Positions 35,584-48,779 of a stretch of DNA of 64,000 bases are shown one piece after another. Every line of letters starts with the position of its first letter. The stretch's first letter is position 1. The stretch is from Moniliophthora roreri (lineage: Eukaryota > Basidiomycota > Agaricomycetes > Agaricales > Marasmiaceae): assembly GCA_001466705.2 (NCBI GenBank), contig LATX02000217.1:62001-126000 (forward strand), in the 5' to 3' direction. Under the pieces are notes generated by a model. It worked only from the letters and a program-made list of their open reading frames with translations. It searched no databases and had not been told where the DNA came from. Position numbers and translations under genes: made by a program.

Positions 35584-38500
35584 AGTATCCGAATACACGA
35601 ATAAATTATCTGGAAGCCTGATAATGAAACGGCGTCAGAGGTAAATCAGAATATTGAGCGAGTGCAGAAGTGAACATTCCACGCTACCATTGGGAATCAG
35701 GAATCAGGGTTCACCCCAAATATTATACTCCTTAGGGGACGAAAATGCCGGGAACGTCGCGGGCGCTGTGACTGTGACAAACATTCTTTTCTTTCAACCA
35801 TCATAATCTCAACACAAGGAAACATGACACGTAGCCCTAAGATAAACAGGGAGTATGCCTGCCTGAAGATTCAATCGCTCACCGACTTATCGCAGATATC
35901 TAGATTCAAACTCAAGTGATGACGCTGACGGCTCTGAAGGTAAACGGACGGTTCTATATCTAGCATAGGAGTTGTCTTTGCAATATACGAATGGAGTTGG
36001 CGAAGAGTAATAAGTTCAGTTCTCCGCTTCAGACATTTGAGTGCCCTACAGATGAGGCAGGAAGTCATGGCTCCAAGAAAAGTGTTTCCAAAACGTGGCA
36101 AGTTGTCCCATCGTTTGGTCCTTTTTTTTTGACGCGTTGAAGAGTACGCCTGGTCCTTGGTCTCATTGAACGAGCCATAACCCTTTTTTTTTCTATTACT
36201 AGATATGGCCCAAACGCTCGCTCGCGTCTCGTTCGCAAATCGCGGCGACTATTTCCTTGCTTTTCCCGATTTTTCAGGGCCAGAACTAGCTTTGGATAAG
36301 CTTCAAGGTTACTTCATTTCATAATGCGGACGTTGTCCACCCCTAGATCCTGGCCGATAAAAGGCCTCCGTGCCACGCTCTTGACCGCAACTCAGACGCA
36401 GAACCTTCCAGGAGCTTGATTACACAAGTTATTTTGGCTGGGCTCGACCCCAGTACTGCATTTGCATCATAGCTTCGAGTTAAACAGGCACACCACCAGA
36501 GGCATACTGCGTAAGCGTTTTGTACCTATTCGGCAACTTTCCGACCATTAATTATTGCCCACAGGTGGACCAAAGGTGGAGCAGGGATACCTGGCGTCTA
36601 CGACAGGTCCATACGATACTGGGACGAGGACATGGCAAATTTGCAGGTGAACTCGCTTAACTGTGACCGACCGGCTTTGACGGAGTTAGCTGATTTCTAT
36701 TGTCGTCGAGTCCATACCAAAATCTAACTAAGAATGCCCTAGAATCTCGGCCTGTGTCATACTCAATATGGTCGAGTCCTATTTTCAAGGAGCTCGCAAG
36801 TCTCGAGGAGGTTGCTCCGAAATTCACGCTGGACTTGGCATATTCAGATTGAGAACGCCCAGCATGACACCCCCTCAGTCCCTGTGCATCGAATACTTTG
36901 AAGAACATACATGAAGCATGCGTACTTTGATTGTCGACCGCTATTCAGGTGACTGCGCATTATATCTGCTTCTACTTTATGAGAACGAGCAGAATGGGGC
37001 GATTAGAGCGCGCTTCACAGGCGCGATTTTGGTCCTTGTTCGCAACTTTACTGGTCGTTGATCGATTCACATCCGTCTTTAAAGTTTTGTCTACATCGAC
37101 TTTAAGCTATTCAGCGAACCTCGTCGGTTCAGAAGGCACGCGAATGACATTCAGATTTCTGTGGCGCTTTCACGGCGTTGTTGGTTTTGTGCGCTCCAGC
37201 AAATTTCTGTGATACTGGAACGTTCACGAATGCAGATCAGACTCGAGCGCAAATCTTGGGATTCCACAAGTATAATGCCGTCGCTAGATTCGCGAAGCCC
37301 CTCAAGTGATACTTATGTCTGCGAAGCATAAGGAAAGGAAAAGTAGGCCTTTCTGTTCGTTAGATGATGGACTCAGATTCTAGCATATTTGTGGTAAGCT
37401 TTACACGCTTCTGGTTGTGTGGAGTACTTGAGCAGATCACTTGCAGCATCGTTGCACTGCAGGGACCTTTACTTAGAGCAAGTGTGCGCATTAACTTGGA
37501 TTTTCTACTGCCAACACGCAAAAAGGTTTAAATTTTAGCATTGCTTGTAAGTTTTCCGTTGGGTTCTTCGGCACGAGTCAATTTAATGCCTGCAACCAAA
37601 ACCGGTGAATTGCTAAGATACAATATCCTCGGTACGGTGAATAGTAGCATATCTTGTGTACGGCGAATGAGTCACCGCCCCCAATTTAAATGGATGATAG
37701 TCTTTAACCGAAAAATTACTATGCCGCGGAAGAACAGTCTCACTATCTGTAAGACTCGGCGATGTCCTCTTGCACCCGAGAGCACCAAGCCCCAAACCAC
37801 TAATGCGCTTAATTGTTCCGGTGTGCAGCCAGTGTGTTCGCACTCCAAAGGCTTAAGTCGGACGTTGGTTGACACTGTCAGAATCGGCATAGTCCGGACC
37901 ATCGGTCCGCCTTTTACGGTATCTATATATCACGTGAAGTCAAACATCCTTTCTGCAAGAACTTGAATCTCGAATGGCCCTTGATCACTCGTAGACATCG
38001 CGATACTTGGAACAAATAACATCTCGTGCGGCGTCCCAATGTGTTCCTCTCATTGAGTAAGTGCGATCAATACGTCAGCTTCTGGTTTCGAGCTAAACGT
38101 TACACAAACCCCATATATCTGTTACAGATCTGTTGTTTCGAGACTCGCTCTCTCAGCCAATGTCTGAAGTATAGACGAAATTATGAGGTCTGGCACCAAA
38201 TATACACCGTGTAGCGTCAGATTTGACTCCGTACCTTTTGTAGTCAGAAAGTAGAAATGGCCACTGTTCGCGGAAGATCTGAGTTCTCTTTCCGAGTTTA
38301 AATCGTAGCTTTGCTCCTATTGACGTTCTCTTCAAAGATGGTTAAAGGTTTTCCCAAATTTGCTGGGGACACCGGTCAAGGTGAATGTGAGACAATTGGC
38401 GAAATTTCACTGACGTCCTCGATCAGGTATGTGCCGACCCGAGCTCAAAACTTCCATATTCTAACATTTCTCGATTATTCAGTCTCATCTCATCGGTTTC

Positions 38501-38701
38501 TTCCTAAATTTGATTTGTTAGGCATGAAATCGTGTCAACTATTGCAGATTGAATACATTATTTAGGCATGCATTGATTTTACATATAGACCAGTCAAGCC
38601 CTTATCAAGGCAAACGGCTGCTGACCTCCTTTTCTGTCTCCCTCCTTCCGACAGATCGGCACTGAAATCGCATTCACTCCACACCCTCTTCCTCCTCGAC
38701 T

Positions 38702-40233
38702 ATGTCTTTCATCGACTCGCAACAATACGGTGACCTTGGAGTCGCTTTCAAGGCATATGACTGTAACTACCGTGGGGCTGATATCTCTCGTGTTTCAGAG
38801 CAGGCACTGGTGGATGGTCATCATGTAATTAACATTCTATTACTTCCCGCATATCCTGATGACTCCTATTTCTAGCCTTTTGATGAGCACTCCAGGAAAC
38901 AGTATCCTCACTCCTTACACCCCCATCCATGCGGCGCAGTCTACCCTATAGACGATCATTTTGGTCCACCTGTAGAGAATTACCCAAACTCCTCGAATTA
39001 CCACGGATGGTCTTCATACAGTTCGAACCTTCACTACGAGCACCCATCTGTGCAATGGGCAGACCATCATTCACCATATTCGATTTCGCCGTCATTGAAC
39101 CACATGAAGTTGAATCCTCAGGCGTTACATCATGTCCAGCAGTCGAATCCGCTCCAGCTTACACCAGGCTCTGGAGTTCTCCCAGGCAGTAGTCATAGAT
39201 TAGCCTTTGCTGGATCCCTCGATCCCGCTACAGGGATCTTTTATCGCGCGCCGGAACACCCACGTTTAAGGACTGCTCAGGCGTGTGAGAAATGTCGCAC
39301 CAGAAAAGCTAAAGTGAGTATTTGTCTCATCGTATTGGAACTCATTTCTCATCCATTGACAGTGTAGCGGCGAACATCCTTCCTGTAAACGCTGCATCAC
39401 ACGAGGACTTATTTGCCAGTATGCAAAGGAGGGACGCGTTCGTGGTCCTAATAAACCGAAACCCAGGCCGCGCATTCCAACTACCCCTCCACCTTCGAAT
39501 CCCACAAGCATGCTTCATGGCGACGTCTATTCGGGTCCACCGGCGTCAATGATAGCACCATCTTCCACGTCCTTGTCTGCCTCGCCGCCGATTAGTTCTA
39601 GTAGTCCTAGCGCGCATTCCGATCCATCTCCACCAGCATCAGGCCTCGTTCTTGATTATCCTCAGCCAAGCAGAAACCCCTCGTTAGGGGAGAGCATGTC
39701 AAACGAGACGCGCCCCCCACACTTGCAGTTACAGAGCATGTCGAACCTCTATCGACTGCAAAACTCCCTCCAAAAAGGGTCCATCGGTGCGGGCTATACG
39801 GACTTTCCGAAGCATCCCATACAATGCCCCGCCATGGATTCATCTATTGAACCTCATCCTTTAAGTGATACTCCAAGAGACATGTCTCACGAGTCGAACC
39901 ACTACTGTTATGCGTACCCAAGTTTGGCTCAGGCCATGTCGCACGCGGGGCAAGCGGAGGGCGAACACGATAGGTCGTCGGATTCAAAGTGAGGATTTCT
40001 GTTTTACTGCCTAATGACGACCATGTTAACATCCCAAAAGTCCCACTTCTGAGTCCTCTTCTATGCTTGAGCACCGCAGTATTTCTCCGACAAGCAAAAG
40101 CACAGGCTCTTCGAGCAACTTGATCGGACAAAATGCCGCCATTGATTCACTTTCACCCGTTGTCTCCCATCCAATTATTGGAAAATTCGGAGTAGTCGAG
40201 AATGTAGCCACTACAGGACATTGTTCTTTCTAA
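38702..40233 (+). CDS. Zn2Cys6 binuclear-cluster transcription factor
   Basis: Four exons, 38702-38824, 38876-39313, 39363-39988 and 40041-40233, give 459 residues. The DNA-binding cluster lies unusually far in, at residues 178-205: Cys178, Cys181, Cys188, Cys195, Cys198 and Cys205 (CEKCRTRKAK, then CSGEHPSCKRC), all six zinc ligands present. It is followed by a basic RVRGPNKPKPRPR linker. The N-terminal part is His/Tyr/Ser-rich, and the C-terminal part is Ser/Pro-rich and probably disordered. I see no fungal-specific transcription-factor middle domain, so it is short for the class. It should be nuclear. It lies between the adenylate-forming reductase and the GMC oxidoreductase, which makes it a candidate local regulator; its targets are not shown. 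Confidence 0.9.
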
Positions 40234-42651
40234 TGCGTTAAAACCCGGTCATGGCGAGATTCCGCATCAGATGTCGCGTTGTTCCAACAATTAGAATCGT
40301 CTTGATTGAGGGTGGGTTGAAGAACGGACAAATGTTGTACAGTATAGCTATCTCCTTAATCATATCCTGGGATGTAGCCATTTCAAAATCTTGGTGTTTG
40401 CCTTAGTAGAGCCCTTCATACAGCTAATATTTACAACCCACCGCTAATATCTCTCTAGTAACAAAAATTAGAAGCTCTTATTAATTAAAGTAGACTATCC
40501 CCTGAGAAGATGACTGTCACGGCCTTCTTGAACATAGGTCGGGGGCTTCTTGAATTGCTCGACGAGTTTGTTGAGTAGGCTGACAAGAGTACGGTCACTC
40601 GCCACATTCGCACCCTAGTTCGCACCTTGCTACCTGCATGAGCTGTCAGTTTGCAGTTGCCACCGATGCAGACTTCATGATCTGGAAGCCTGCTGGTACT
40701 TCGGTTACGGGCCAAAGGATCACTTACGTTCGTTTAGAAGGGAAGCCAGAGTCGAATACTTACCGTGCCTCTGTGGCGCACACAGGAGATGAGATGCATG
40801 GAGAGCTCCGTAGTCAGGTAGGGTGATTGATGAATGGATTGAACTGATGGTTGCATGACGTTTCGTGCCCGCCGTGAATGTATGAATGATCCTGCCAGTG
40901 GATTGAAAATTGGCATACGTTTTCACTCTGGTAAGTCTGAATGGATGCGCAAGCTGATCAGATGCTGAATTCGAGTGAGCTCTTCGAGAATACCCGTTTT
41001 AGCCAGGGTGAAAACCGAGTGGTATCCGTTAGTGCTGGGTATTGAGCATGTCGTACTAAACTGTGGAGCAGTTTGTCCTGTTGAGCGCCCGCCGCAGGCG
41101 ACGAAAATTTTTGATTCGATACGTATCAAACATGTACTAAAGGCTGGTATACTAAAACTGCAGCGCTATAGGACTCCTCGGTCCACTTTTCAGAGGTAGA
41201 GCAATGGTGGGTAACACGGTGTCTCCTTGCGGTCATATCGATTCACCAAGTTGATCAACATAGTCTTCGATCTCTAGGCGGCTACCTCCACGTGAAACTA
41301 GGCTCGTGACCATCCGCGTTCGCCATGTGGCTGTGCTTTTCACTTTTGGCGAAGCCGTGTGCTCCTATTTACCTGCCAAGCAACAACACATCAGGTACAA
41401 ACAAACTTACCCGCACTGGTAGCGAGTCTAACGTGAAACGTGTGGTGCATCATACTCTTCATCTTCGGCAGGATGAAGCCGCACACAGCCCCACGTAGTC
41501 CTCTTGCAATGAGAGCTGGTGCGCGCGTCTGATTGAGTGTCGGGCAAACGTCGGAAGTCCCAAATTTCTGATCATGATTGGCTGTGTTCGAGACCGTTGA
41601 TATTTAGTCGACGGTATCCGATGGCATCCGATGGAAACCGACGAACTTAGGATAACATCGTTAAGTCGGAATTTCTTCGATGCTATCCCATGCCATTCGA
41701 TGTATCCTGCGTAGGTGTTTGTAGGCGTCATTATTCATCGGATAGCATTAGAAAACGTTATATTTCATTGAGTACTTCTACAATACATTACATTTGAGAC
41801 ACCATAATAATCAACGAGTCTGAGGGGAAATCCCAATGTCATATGCCTCCAAACCCCCTGCCCTGACTACATAAACCCTTTGCCCAACACCTCATGCAAC
41901 CCTCTGCCCAACGCCCAACAGACTTTCGCCCAACCCATTCGTCATTCCGTGAGTCCTGACTTGTAGGGCAGGCCCGAGAAATTGAACAGCGCACGTATCA
42001 CAGAATGACTTTGTTGATTTTTTCTCACTAAATTCCACCAGTCATGTCAAATTTAGGATAGGTGTGTGTCTAAGTCATGTATGGTGGAGAGAAACGTTTC
42101 AAAGTTTTGTTGCCAGGGCATCGAATGGGCTTTCATCAGATGTCATCGGATGGCAATGAATAACATCTCGTTGGGGTTGATACCGCGGTCCACAACCATT
42201 GTATGGAACGTATCATACACGCATTGTATCAAACCAATCAATATGATACTCAGCACTAGTTACTGTCTGTGCTACCCGTACACTTTTGCGGCGGGTTTAC
42301 GCCGAAGCTCGGCAAAGTCAGGGTTTGCAGGCGGCCTCAAGCGCCCAACAATCCCTTTGCCCTTTGCCCTTTCATCACCAACTGAATTTTTGCGCCTTTG
42401 AGCTGCCTCTCAGCATGTAAACTGCTATCTGGAGAATCGTTACTGTCTGTCTCAGGACATATTAGATCGAAATTCCTCCCCCGGCTTTTTCAGGATACCC
42501 GAATCCTGATACGCATTTTCTTGCGGCGGACACTTTTATCCGTTCATGCAGGGCATTTGCTGTGTCATGTCGGCAAATGCGGATGGACTCGTACTAATAA
42601 GAATATGAACCCGGCATCTAAAAGTCTTCATTCTTTCATTCCCGCCCAACT
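40234..42651. other. Long intergenic region with short repeats
   Basis: No gene supported. Variants of atcggatggcat or atccgatgg recur at about 41600-41750 and 42110-42165, some in inverted order, which might mark a small decayed transposon. A pyrimidine-rich block with repeated tgcccaac lies at about 41880-41935. The last part is the likely promoter of the GMC gene. Confidence 0.4.
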
Positions 42652-45237
42652 ATGTTTCTCGTCCGACCGCTCACTCTTTTCGTTTTCTTAGTACCCTATG
42701 CACTCTCTGCACCTCAACTAACTAAACGCGCCTCTGGAGTCACCACTGATGCGTCTTCTGTAAATGGCCAAACCTTCGACTACATCGTCATCGGGAGCGG
42801 ACTGGGAGGAACGACTGTGACTGCCAGGCTTGCTGAGAATCCCGATGTCACTGTCCTTTTGGTCGAGGCAGGCGCAGATAATCGACAGGATCCTCGAGTC
42901 TACGATATCTACGCATATAGCCAAGCATTTGGTACGGAGCTCGATTGGGCATGGGATACAGATCAAGGAAGAACAATGCATGGGTAGGTCTTATTTCGAT
43001 AAAGGAATGGTACCCTCTGACCAACCTCTCCGCTACAGCGGGAAGACGCTTGGGGGCAGTACGTCGGTATGAACCCTCTTATTCTTGAAAAAATGTCGTT
43101 CTTACAAAGAACTCGTAGATAAATGGTGGTCATTACACGGTATGAACATTGTCATGCTTGAAAAACTATCGTGCTTACCAAAGTTTGTAGCGAGGTAATC
43201 AGGCTCGATTTCTCCACACTCCATGACATGACGTTTACCGCTCTTTGAAGCCATTTCCGCACAGTATGACGCGCTCTCTGATCTCCTTGAGGATAATGAA
43301 GCTGGTGTTGGTTGGAATTGGAATGGTGTTTTTGAGTACATGAAAAAGGTGTGCGCAGCTCCAGAACTTGTCTGATCTCACGCTCACATCTGCTTTTCAT
43401 CTCTCAGTCCGAAGGATTCTCTGCCCCGAATGGCCAGCAAGCAGGGAAAGGCGCGCAATCAGTTGCTGATTATCATGGAACCCAAGGGCCTGTGCAAGTT
43501 ACATATCCTGATGAGATGTACGGAGGACCACAGCAGAAGGGCTTCATTGATACTATCACAAAGCTTACTGGCATCGAACACGTTCCAGATCTAAATGGTG
43601 GCAACACAAACAGCGTCTCCATGACCCCATTGGTGACGACTCCTCATTATCTTCCCCATAACTTTGACTAAGGTATGCCCTCTGACAGACTCTCAACTGG
43701 CACGACGGGGATCATCGTTCTTCCTCGTGCCAGGCGTATCTCACGCCAGTCGAAGGTCAACGCACTAATTGGCTCACGTTGACTCAACATATGGTATATA
43801 ATCCCTATTCTTGTCATCGTACTCTTAACCATGACTTTCCAACCCAAGGTCACCAAAATCACTTGGGCTAACGAAGGGAGCATCCCGCTTACCGCATCCG
43901 GAATCCAGTTTGCTCCAGCAAATGGAGGCGAAACGTATAGTGCTAGGGCTCGGAGAGAAGTTATTGTGTCTGCCGGGGCTATCCAGGTACGAACTTCGGT
44001 CGTTAGTGCGAACGCCTCACTCAAATGGCGTAGACTCCAGCCCTGCTCCAGCTGTCCGGTATCGGTGACTCAAAGGTTCTCGAACCGCTGGGTATCCGAA
44101 CTCTGATTGACTTGAAAACCGTTGGCAAAAACCTTCAAGAACAAGTACGTTCAATATCTCTAGAATAACAAGGTGACCACTTACAATCAGGATTTCTCAG
44201 ACGATGAACTCGATCGGAGCCCGTGGAAACGGTTTTGATTTCGGAGGACGTGGTCCTTCTGATGCCATTGCCTACCCGAATATTTACCAGTTGTTTGGGG
44301 ACAAAGCTGCCGCTTCCGTCAACAAGATTAAGAACAACCTCAGTAATTGGGCATCAAGTCAAGCTGGTTCAGCTCTGAGCCCAGAAGCTTTGCAGAAAAT
44401 CTATGAGGTACAATCGGGCCTGATTATCGATCATGACGGTAAGTTAACCTCACGAGGTACCGAATATTCATTAACGAACCGGGTCATAGCTCCTGTCGTC
44501 GAGTTGTTTTACGACTCTGGATTCCCTGAGTATGCTATGCCTGTACTTCTTTGCCGCCGTCCTAATCTCATCGAACTTCACTGTAGCACCATTGGCATTG
44601 ACATGTGGCAGCTGCTACCTTTCAGCAGGGGCTCAGTGAGCATCACGGTCAGCGGAATCCTCTCCATAAGAGATTTGTATCTCACGCTCTCCACAGAGCA
44701 GTGATCCTTTCACGAAACCACGAGTTCAGGTCAACTACTTCTCCGTGGATTGGGACCTGGACGTCCAGATTGCTGGCGGTCGTCTGTCAAGAAAGATCGT
44801 CACTAGCCCCCCACTGAGGTGAGTGTGTATCTTACCATGTAATTTGTTCGGGACGGATCTTCTGACGGAATAAACAGCGACCTCTCCAATGGGGAGACTA
44901 TCCCAGGGGGTAATGTTCCCGATAACGAAGAACGTGGCTCTGATGAGGATTGGAGGTCTTGGATTACTAACGGCTTTGCTGCGGTAGCTCACCCCATTGG
45001 AACGGCTGCCATGATGAAACGTAGCCTCGGTGGTAAGTCGCTGTCTGGTGTGGGTAAAAACTTGATCGTTAAGCTGTCGTTCCAGGTGTTGTTGATGCCC
45101 ATCTCAAGGTGTACGACACCTCGAACGTTCGTGTGGTTGATGCGTCGGTTCTTCCCCTTCAGATCAGCGCACATCTGTCGGCGACCTTGTATGGGTTTGC
45201 TGAAAAAGCGGCAGACCTCATCAAAGCCTCGCAGTAA
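42652..45237 (+). CDS. Secreted GMC oxidoreductase (FAD; AA3-type)
   Basis: Fifteen exons from the ATG at 42652 to the TAA at 45235-45237 sum to 1,830 nt, 609 residues. A signal peptide covers about 1-20 (hydrophobic core, LSA cleavage site). The ADP-binding fold is YIVIGSGLGG (48-53 GxGxxG) and VEAG follows. The second GMC signature region is GKTLGGSTSINGG, then SAGAIQ-TPALLQLSGIG. The substrate-side catalytic pair is His546 (HPIGTAAM) and His589 (ISAHLSATLYG), as in glucose-oxidase/aryl-alcohol-oxidase relatives. The family oxidises alcohols or sugars and passes electrons to O2 or quinones outside the cell, often supplying H2O2 for wood decay. The substrate is not predictable. The frame requires a 4-nt exon at 43191-43194, and the two introns at 43067-43118 and 43140-43190 resemble each other. 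Confidence 0.92.
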
Positions 45238-46190
45238 AAGAGCTTTTCTTCAACTGGCACGGTGGATACCGACCAGGCTCGTACTGATTATTATTATCTA
45301 TGGACTCGCCTCTACTAAACAGCCTTACTGACCAAATCCGTCACTCCTTTCATACTTTTAATGTAGCATGAATAACGTAATCTTGTCTCTCAAAGTTATT
45401 CGCCTCCCCTCCTTCAAACATACCATACCTTCGAAGTTTTTGGAACTGCCTCTACCCCCACGTGAATTATGGAATACCTAGATATGTAAGGTCTTCGTTC
45501 CTGCGTGGGGAAGAGCTTGAGTCAAAGCAATAATTCGAAAGTCTGCCACTTGAGATTGAGCACAGATAGCACACTCCAACAATCTCGTGTTTACTTCGCA
45601 AAATTAAGCAACGCGGTCGAAGCCCGTTATCGCTGAACGGAGATGCGGGTCCTGCATTCATGAAGCCTCCTCCCCGATGCTACCTATAAAGGTGCGAAAA
45701 AGCACCTAGCTTTGCGCTTGAAATTTCTCGCTGCGCAAACAACACCGAGTAGAAAACTATAGAGCTTAGAAAATTCCAGGCAAACCTTTATCACTTTGAA
45801 TAAGTACCCTGACGAGCTTCTATGCTCGCAGCTAAAGTTTGTCAGTCGTGGCAGTGCGGTCGCCGGCATGACTTCTCGCCAAAGTCGTAATCAAACTTCA
45901 GTGAGCTTGGTTTGTAAATAGCGCATCCTCCGTTACCCTCAGGACAGAGTTCAAGATAAAGGGGTACTACTGGTGGCCAGCGTCTGCATCCTCCCCTTTG
46001 GTAAAGTTCTCGCCCCCAGACGTGCTGAATTATCCTGAATATCTACATGACATGATTCATCGAAGTGAGCTGGTAACTCGGAAAGAAATGGAGCCCCAGA
46101 CGAACGTCCCAGAGAGTGCTTGAAACTCAAATACAGCACCTAACATTTCCATGTTTTCTGACGGGGGATCAATACTTGCTATATGATATT
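45238..46190. other. Intergenic between converging genes
   Basis: No gene supported; 3' regions of the GMC and deacetylase genes. A minus-strand open stretch at 45951-46139 could be an alternative last exon of the deacetylase. Confidence 0.35.
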
Positions 46191-47460
46191 TCAGAAGATA
46201 CTCACGTCTCGAATGTTCGCGGTTCCAACAGTCAAGTAGGGATCCATTCCTAGACACTCAGCAACAGTGACGAGTTGGTATCCAGCCGTCTGCAGTTTTT
46301 CAATTGCGTATGGCAATACCTCGTGCCTGTGGTTCCAGTCATGAGCGTTCTTCTCAAAAGAGAAGGACAAGGACTGACAAAGTTTTTTCTGCATCAGATT
46401 GACATCGTTAGCATCTTCTGTTTGTAGAGGGTGAAAATTACGAACCATACGGCTCATGGTTCAGTACAAGGACAGTACTATGATGTTGCGCGGCTGCCGT
46501 GTCATAGATTTCCTTACTGGCAGCAACTGAAGCTCCAGCTGCATCGCCAGTGCTGCAAGTGAATGTTGGTTAGTATAACATATTCGCAGCGCCTCTTGGG
46601 CTATACATACTCGTAATCCCAATTCACAAGTGTTTGATTTAACTCCTTGGCGACACTCAGCGTCATATTATTGTATGCTCCGTAAGCTATGGTCGGCATC
46701 AAGTCGTACTCACGGATACAGTAGAATTTGCGACGAACGAGGACGAGTAATGGCCGGTCGGGAACCTGTAATTTTCTGGATAGCATCAAGGGTCCTGGTG
46801 AACTCTTTCTTCACTAAAAATAAAGCATGGGTCGTCATCAATCATCTTAGAAAGAACGAACTCACATGCACGTCTATCTTGAATTGTAGTAAGGTCTTCG
46901 TGCGCCCAAGTATGACAAGCTATTTGGTGTCCTCTCTCAAAGGCATACTTGACGCGAGCAACCTCTTCGGCATCATAAATGCAGTCCCCTAAGAGAAGTT
47001 GTTGAACATGGGAACGTGCGCAAGATGAGCAGATCCGTACAGTTGTTACCGTCTACATGAAAAGTCAATGAAAGAATCTCCATCAGGTAGAGAGTCGCTC
47101 ACTCAAGAAGAACGTTCCCTTTGCGTTGTGCCTATCAAGTGTGTCGACGAATTGCTTACTAGGGTACCGTGTCACAGATGAGTTAGCTACTCATTTTCAA
47201 GGTATCGAATACGGCGAGGAGACTCACAGGTATTTATACGGGCCATCATCCTGCAGGAGTGGAATCAGCATGCGTTCTCTCACTTGACTGTGCTGACTTA
47301 CGAACGTAAGAGCCGCTGTACCAGGCTTGACGCATTTCGTTACCACCGTTCCTGAAGCACGAGACACGAGATCATCCGTAGGAGCTGACAGTAATGCAGC
47401 CTGTACAATGAAGGTCGACACTGCAGCAGGGATCAACAAGAAAAAGCGAGAGTCGAACAT
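46191..47460 (-). CDS. CE4 polysaccharide deacetylase (chitin deacetylase-like), secreted
   Basis: The start is the ATG at 47460 with a clear signal peptide (FFLLIPAAVSTFIVQA). Multiple exons read through the CE4 catalytic motifs in order: TF-DDGPYKYL with an intron inside the motif; HNAKGTFFLNGNN; the metal-binding HTWAH (near 46905); TRP-PYGAYNN formed across an intron; NWDYD; and VLNHEP. Then come EVLPYAIEKLQTAGYQLVTV and AECLGMDPYLTVGT. The enzyme removes acetyl groups from N-acetylglucosamine polymers at a divalent metal (Asp-His-His triad), in cell wall or secretions. The C-terminus is uncertain: unspliced reading ends at 46191, but a GTGAGT donor just after NIRD could splice to a further exon. 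The usual final SxWTC-type ending is not seen. Confidence 0.85.
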
Positions 47461-48779
47461 CGTAGAAAGGGAAGGTGAGACGCCTGGGAGACTAGACGAA
47501 TTTCACCGGTATCTTTTTGTACATGAATTGTGAAGATAGGTGATATAAAAGCCTGCATCTTTAGCTTGGGGCGATAAACCTGCTTATGCTTGAGTGAAAT
47601 GAGTGAGAAATGGATCTGCTTACCAGGACCTTGCTAGATTCCTTTGAGAGCCGAGAAACAGCCATGCATCTGCACGCCTCAGGGTGAATAACGACGTGAT
47701 TTTCCGTCGAAAGGTAAATCCAGTGATCGCAATGAACGTGAAAGCAGCAGATTACGAGTGGCGGATGGCATTCGTGACTGTTTTTGTCAAGGAAGATAAG
47801 ACTTCTCACGTGCTACTTTGCCGATGTACACCCGTTACCAGAGGCCACCACTGGTCGTCAATGTCTGGCAAAGGCCAGCCTGCATGTATTGCTTTCTTTT
47901 CTGCCCGCTGGTAAGATGAATTAGGTTCCTTTTTTTGCTAGGAAGAGAAAAATTGACTCGCAACTAGTGACTCTATGCAACATGACTTAAACCGAGCATG
48001 AGGTACTCGCAATTGAAGCCTAGGCCTGCTCCCAAGAATCCATGGACCATCTCTAATCATATCTGTTGTTAGGTACGAGAAATATAGCTTGATGTAGACT
48101 AGAGGCACGCGATTAGCACGGTGACGCTGTTGGCGAAAATGGGGGCCTGGTGTACGTTATAATACTGCTCTTGAGCCTATATCATCAACTAATCGCACTA
48201 GACAGGCTTTAGGGGACGAATCCCATCAGATTCTTTGCCGCTCGTTGAATCCCTTCCTCATGAACACCACCTTCACGAAGAGTTCCCGATCGCTTTCGTA
48301 CCGAACGAGAAGTCGGGTTGAAACGAAAAAGGGTGCAGGAGTCTTCTCGGACGTTTGATGAAGAAGGCGAAAGGGAGCTCGGAGATACAGAGTGGGGAGC
48401 AGGGAGTTCGAATAAAGTCCCCGTTCTTTGCACGCTACTCGATACGCCAGATGTCTAGTAGACTCTATCTTTCTAGACGTCTTCTAGGCATTGTATCGCT
48501 ACGTTCATTGATATGAAGGAATCTTTGCTCAGATACTATTTTCATAGGGTTCGACCCTCGTTCCCCAGATGAATATGTATATTAACCAAGGCGTAATCTA
48601 CACGTCCAAATTCCAGATTCTCACAATTATCAAAGTTCAGAAGATTCGACTGTGTTTCCAGTACCAGCAGAATCTCTTGTATGAGGAGCATGCTCATACT
48701 GTCCCTTCCTGTTCGTTCGTTCGTAATATGTAAAAACACGTCCGTCAGTTGACTTGAGGGCAAGCAAACCACTAGTAGT
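47461..48779. other. Intergenic, possible small ORF
   Basis: No secure gene. A minus-strand frame at 48209-48433 (74 codons, Ser/Arg-rich, ending AAKNLMGFVP) reads like a terminal exon, but no upstream exon was found. Confidence 0.3.

Larger units (their letters stand above)
34391..38701. other. Long non-coding stretch
   Basis: More than 4 kb without a supportable gene. It contains three perfect short hairpins (34965-34994, 35522-35540, 35567-35583; listed separately). A 16-mer, gcgctccagcaaattt, occurs at 34450 and again at 37191. The last about 100 bases are the likely promoter and 5' UTR of the Zn2Cys6 gene. Confidence 0.4.
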
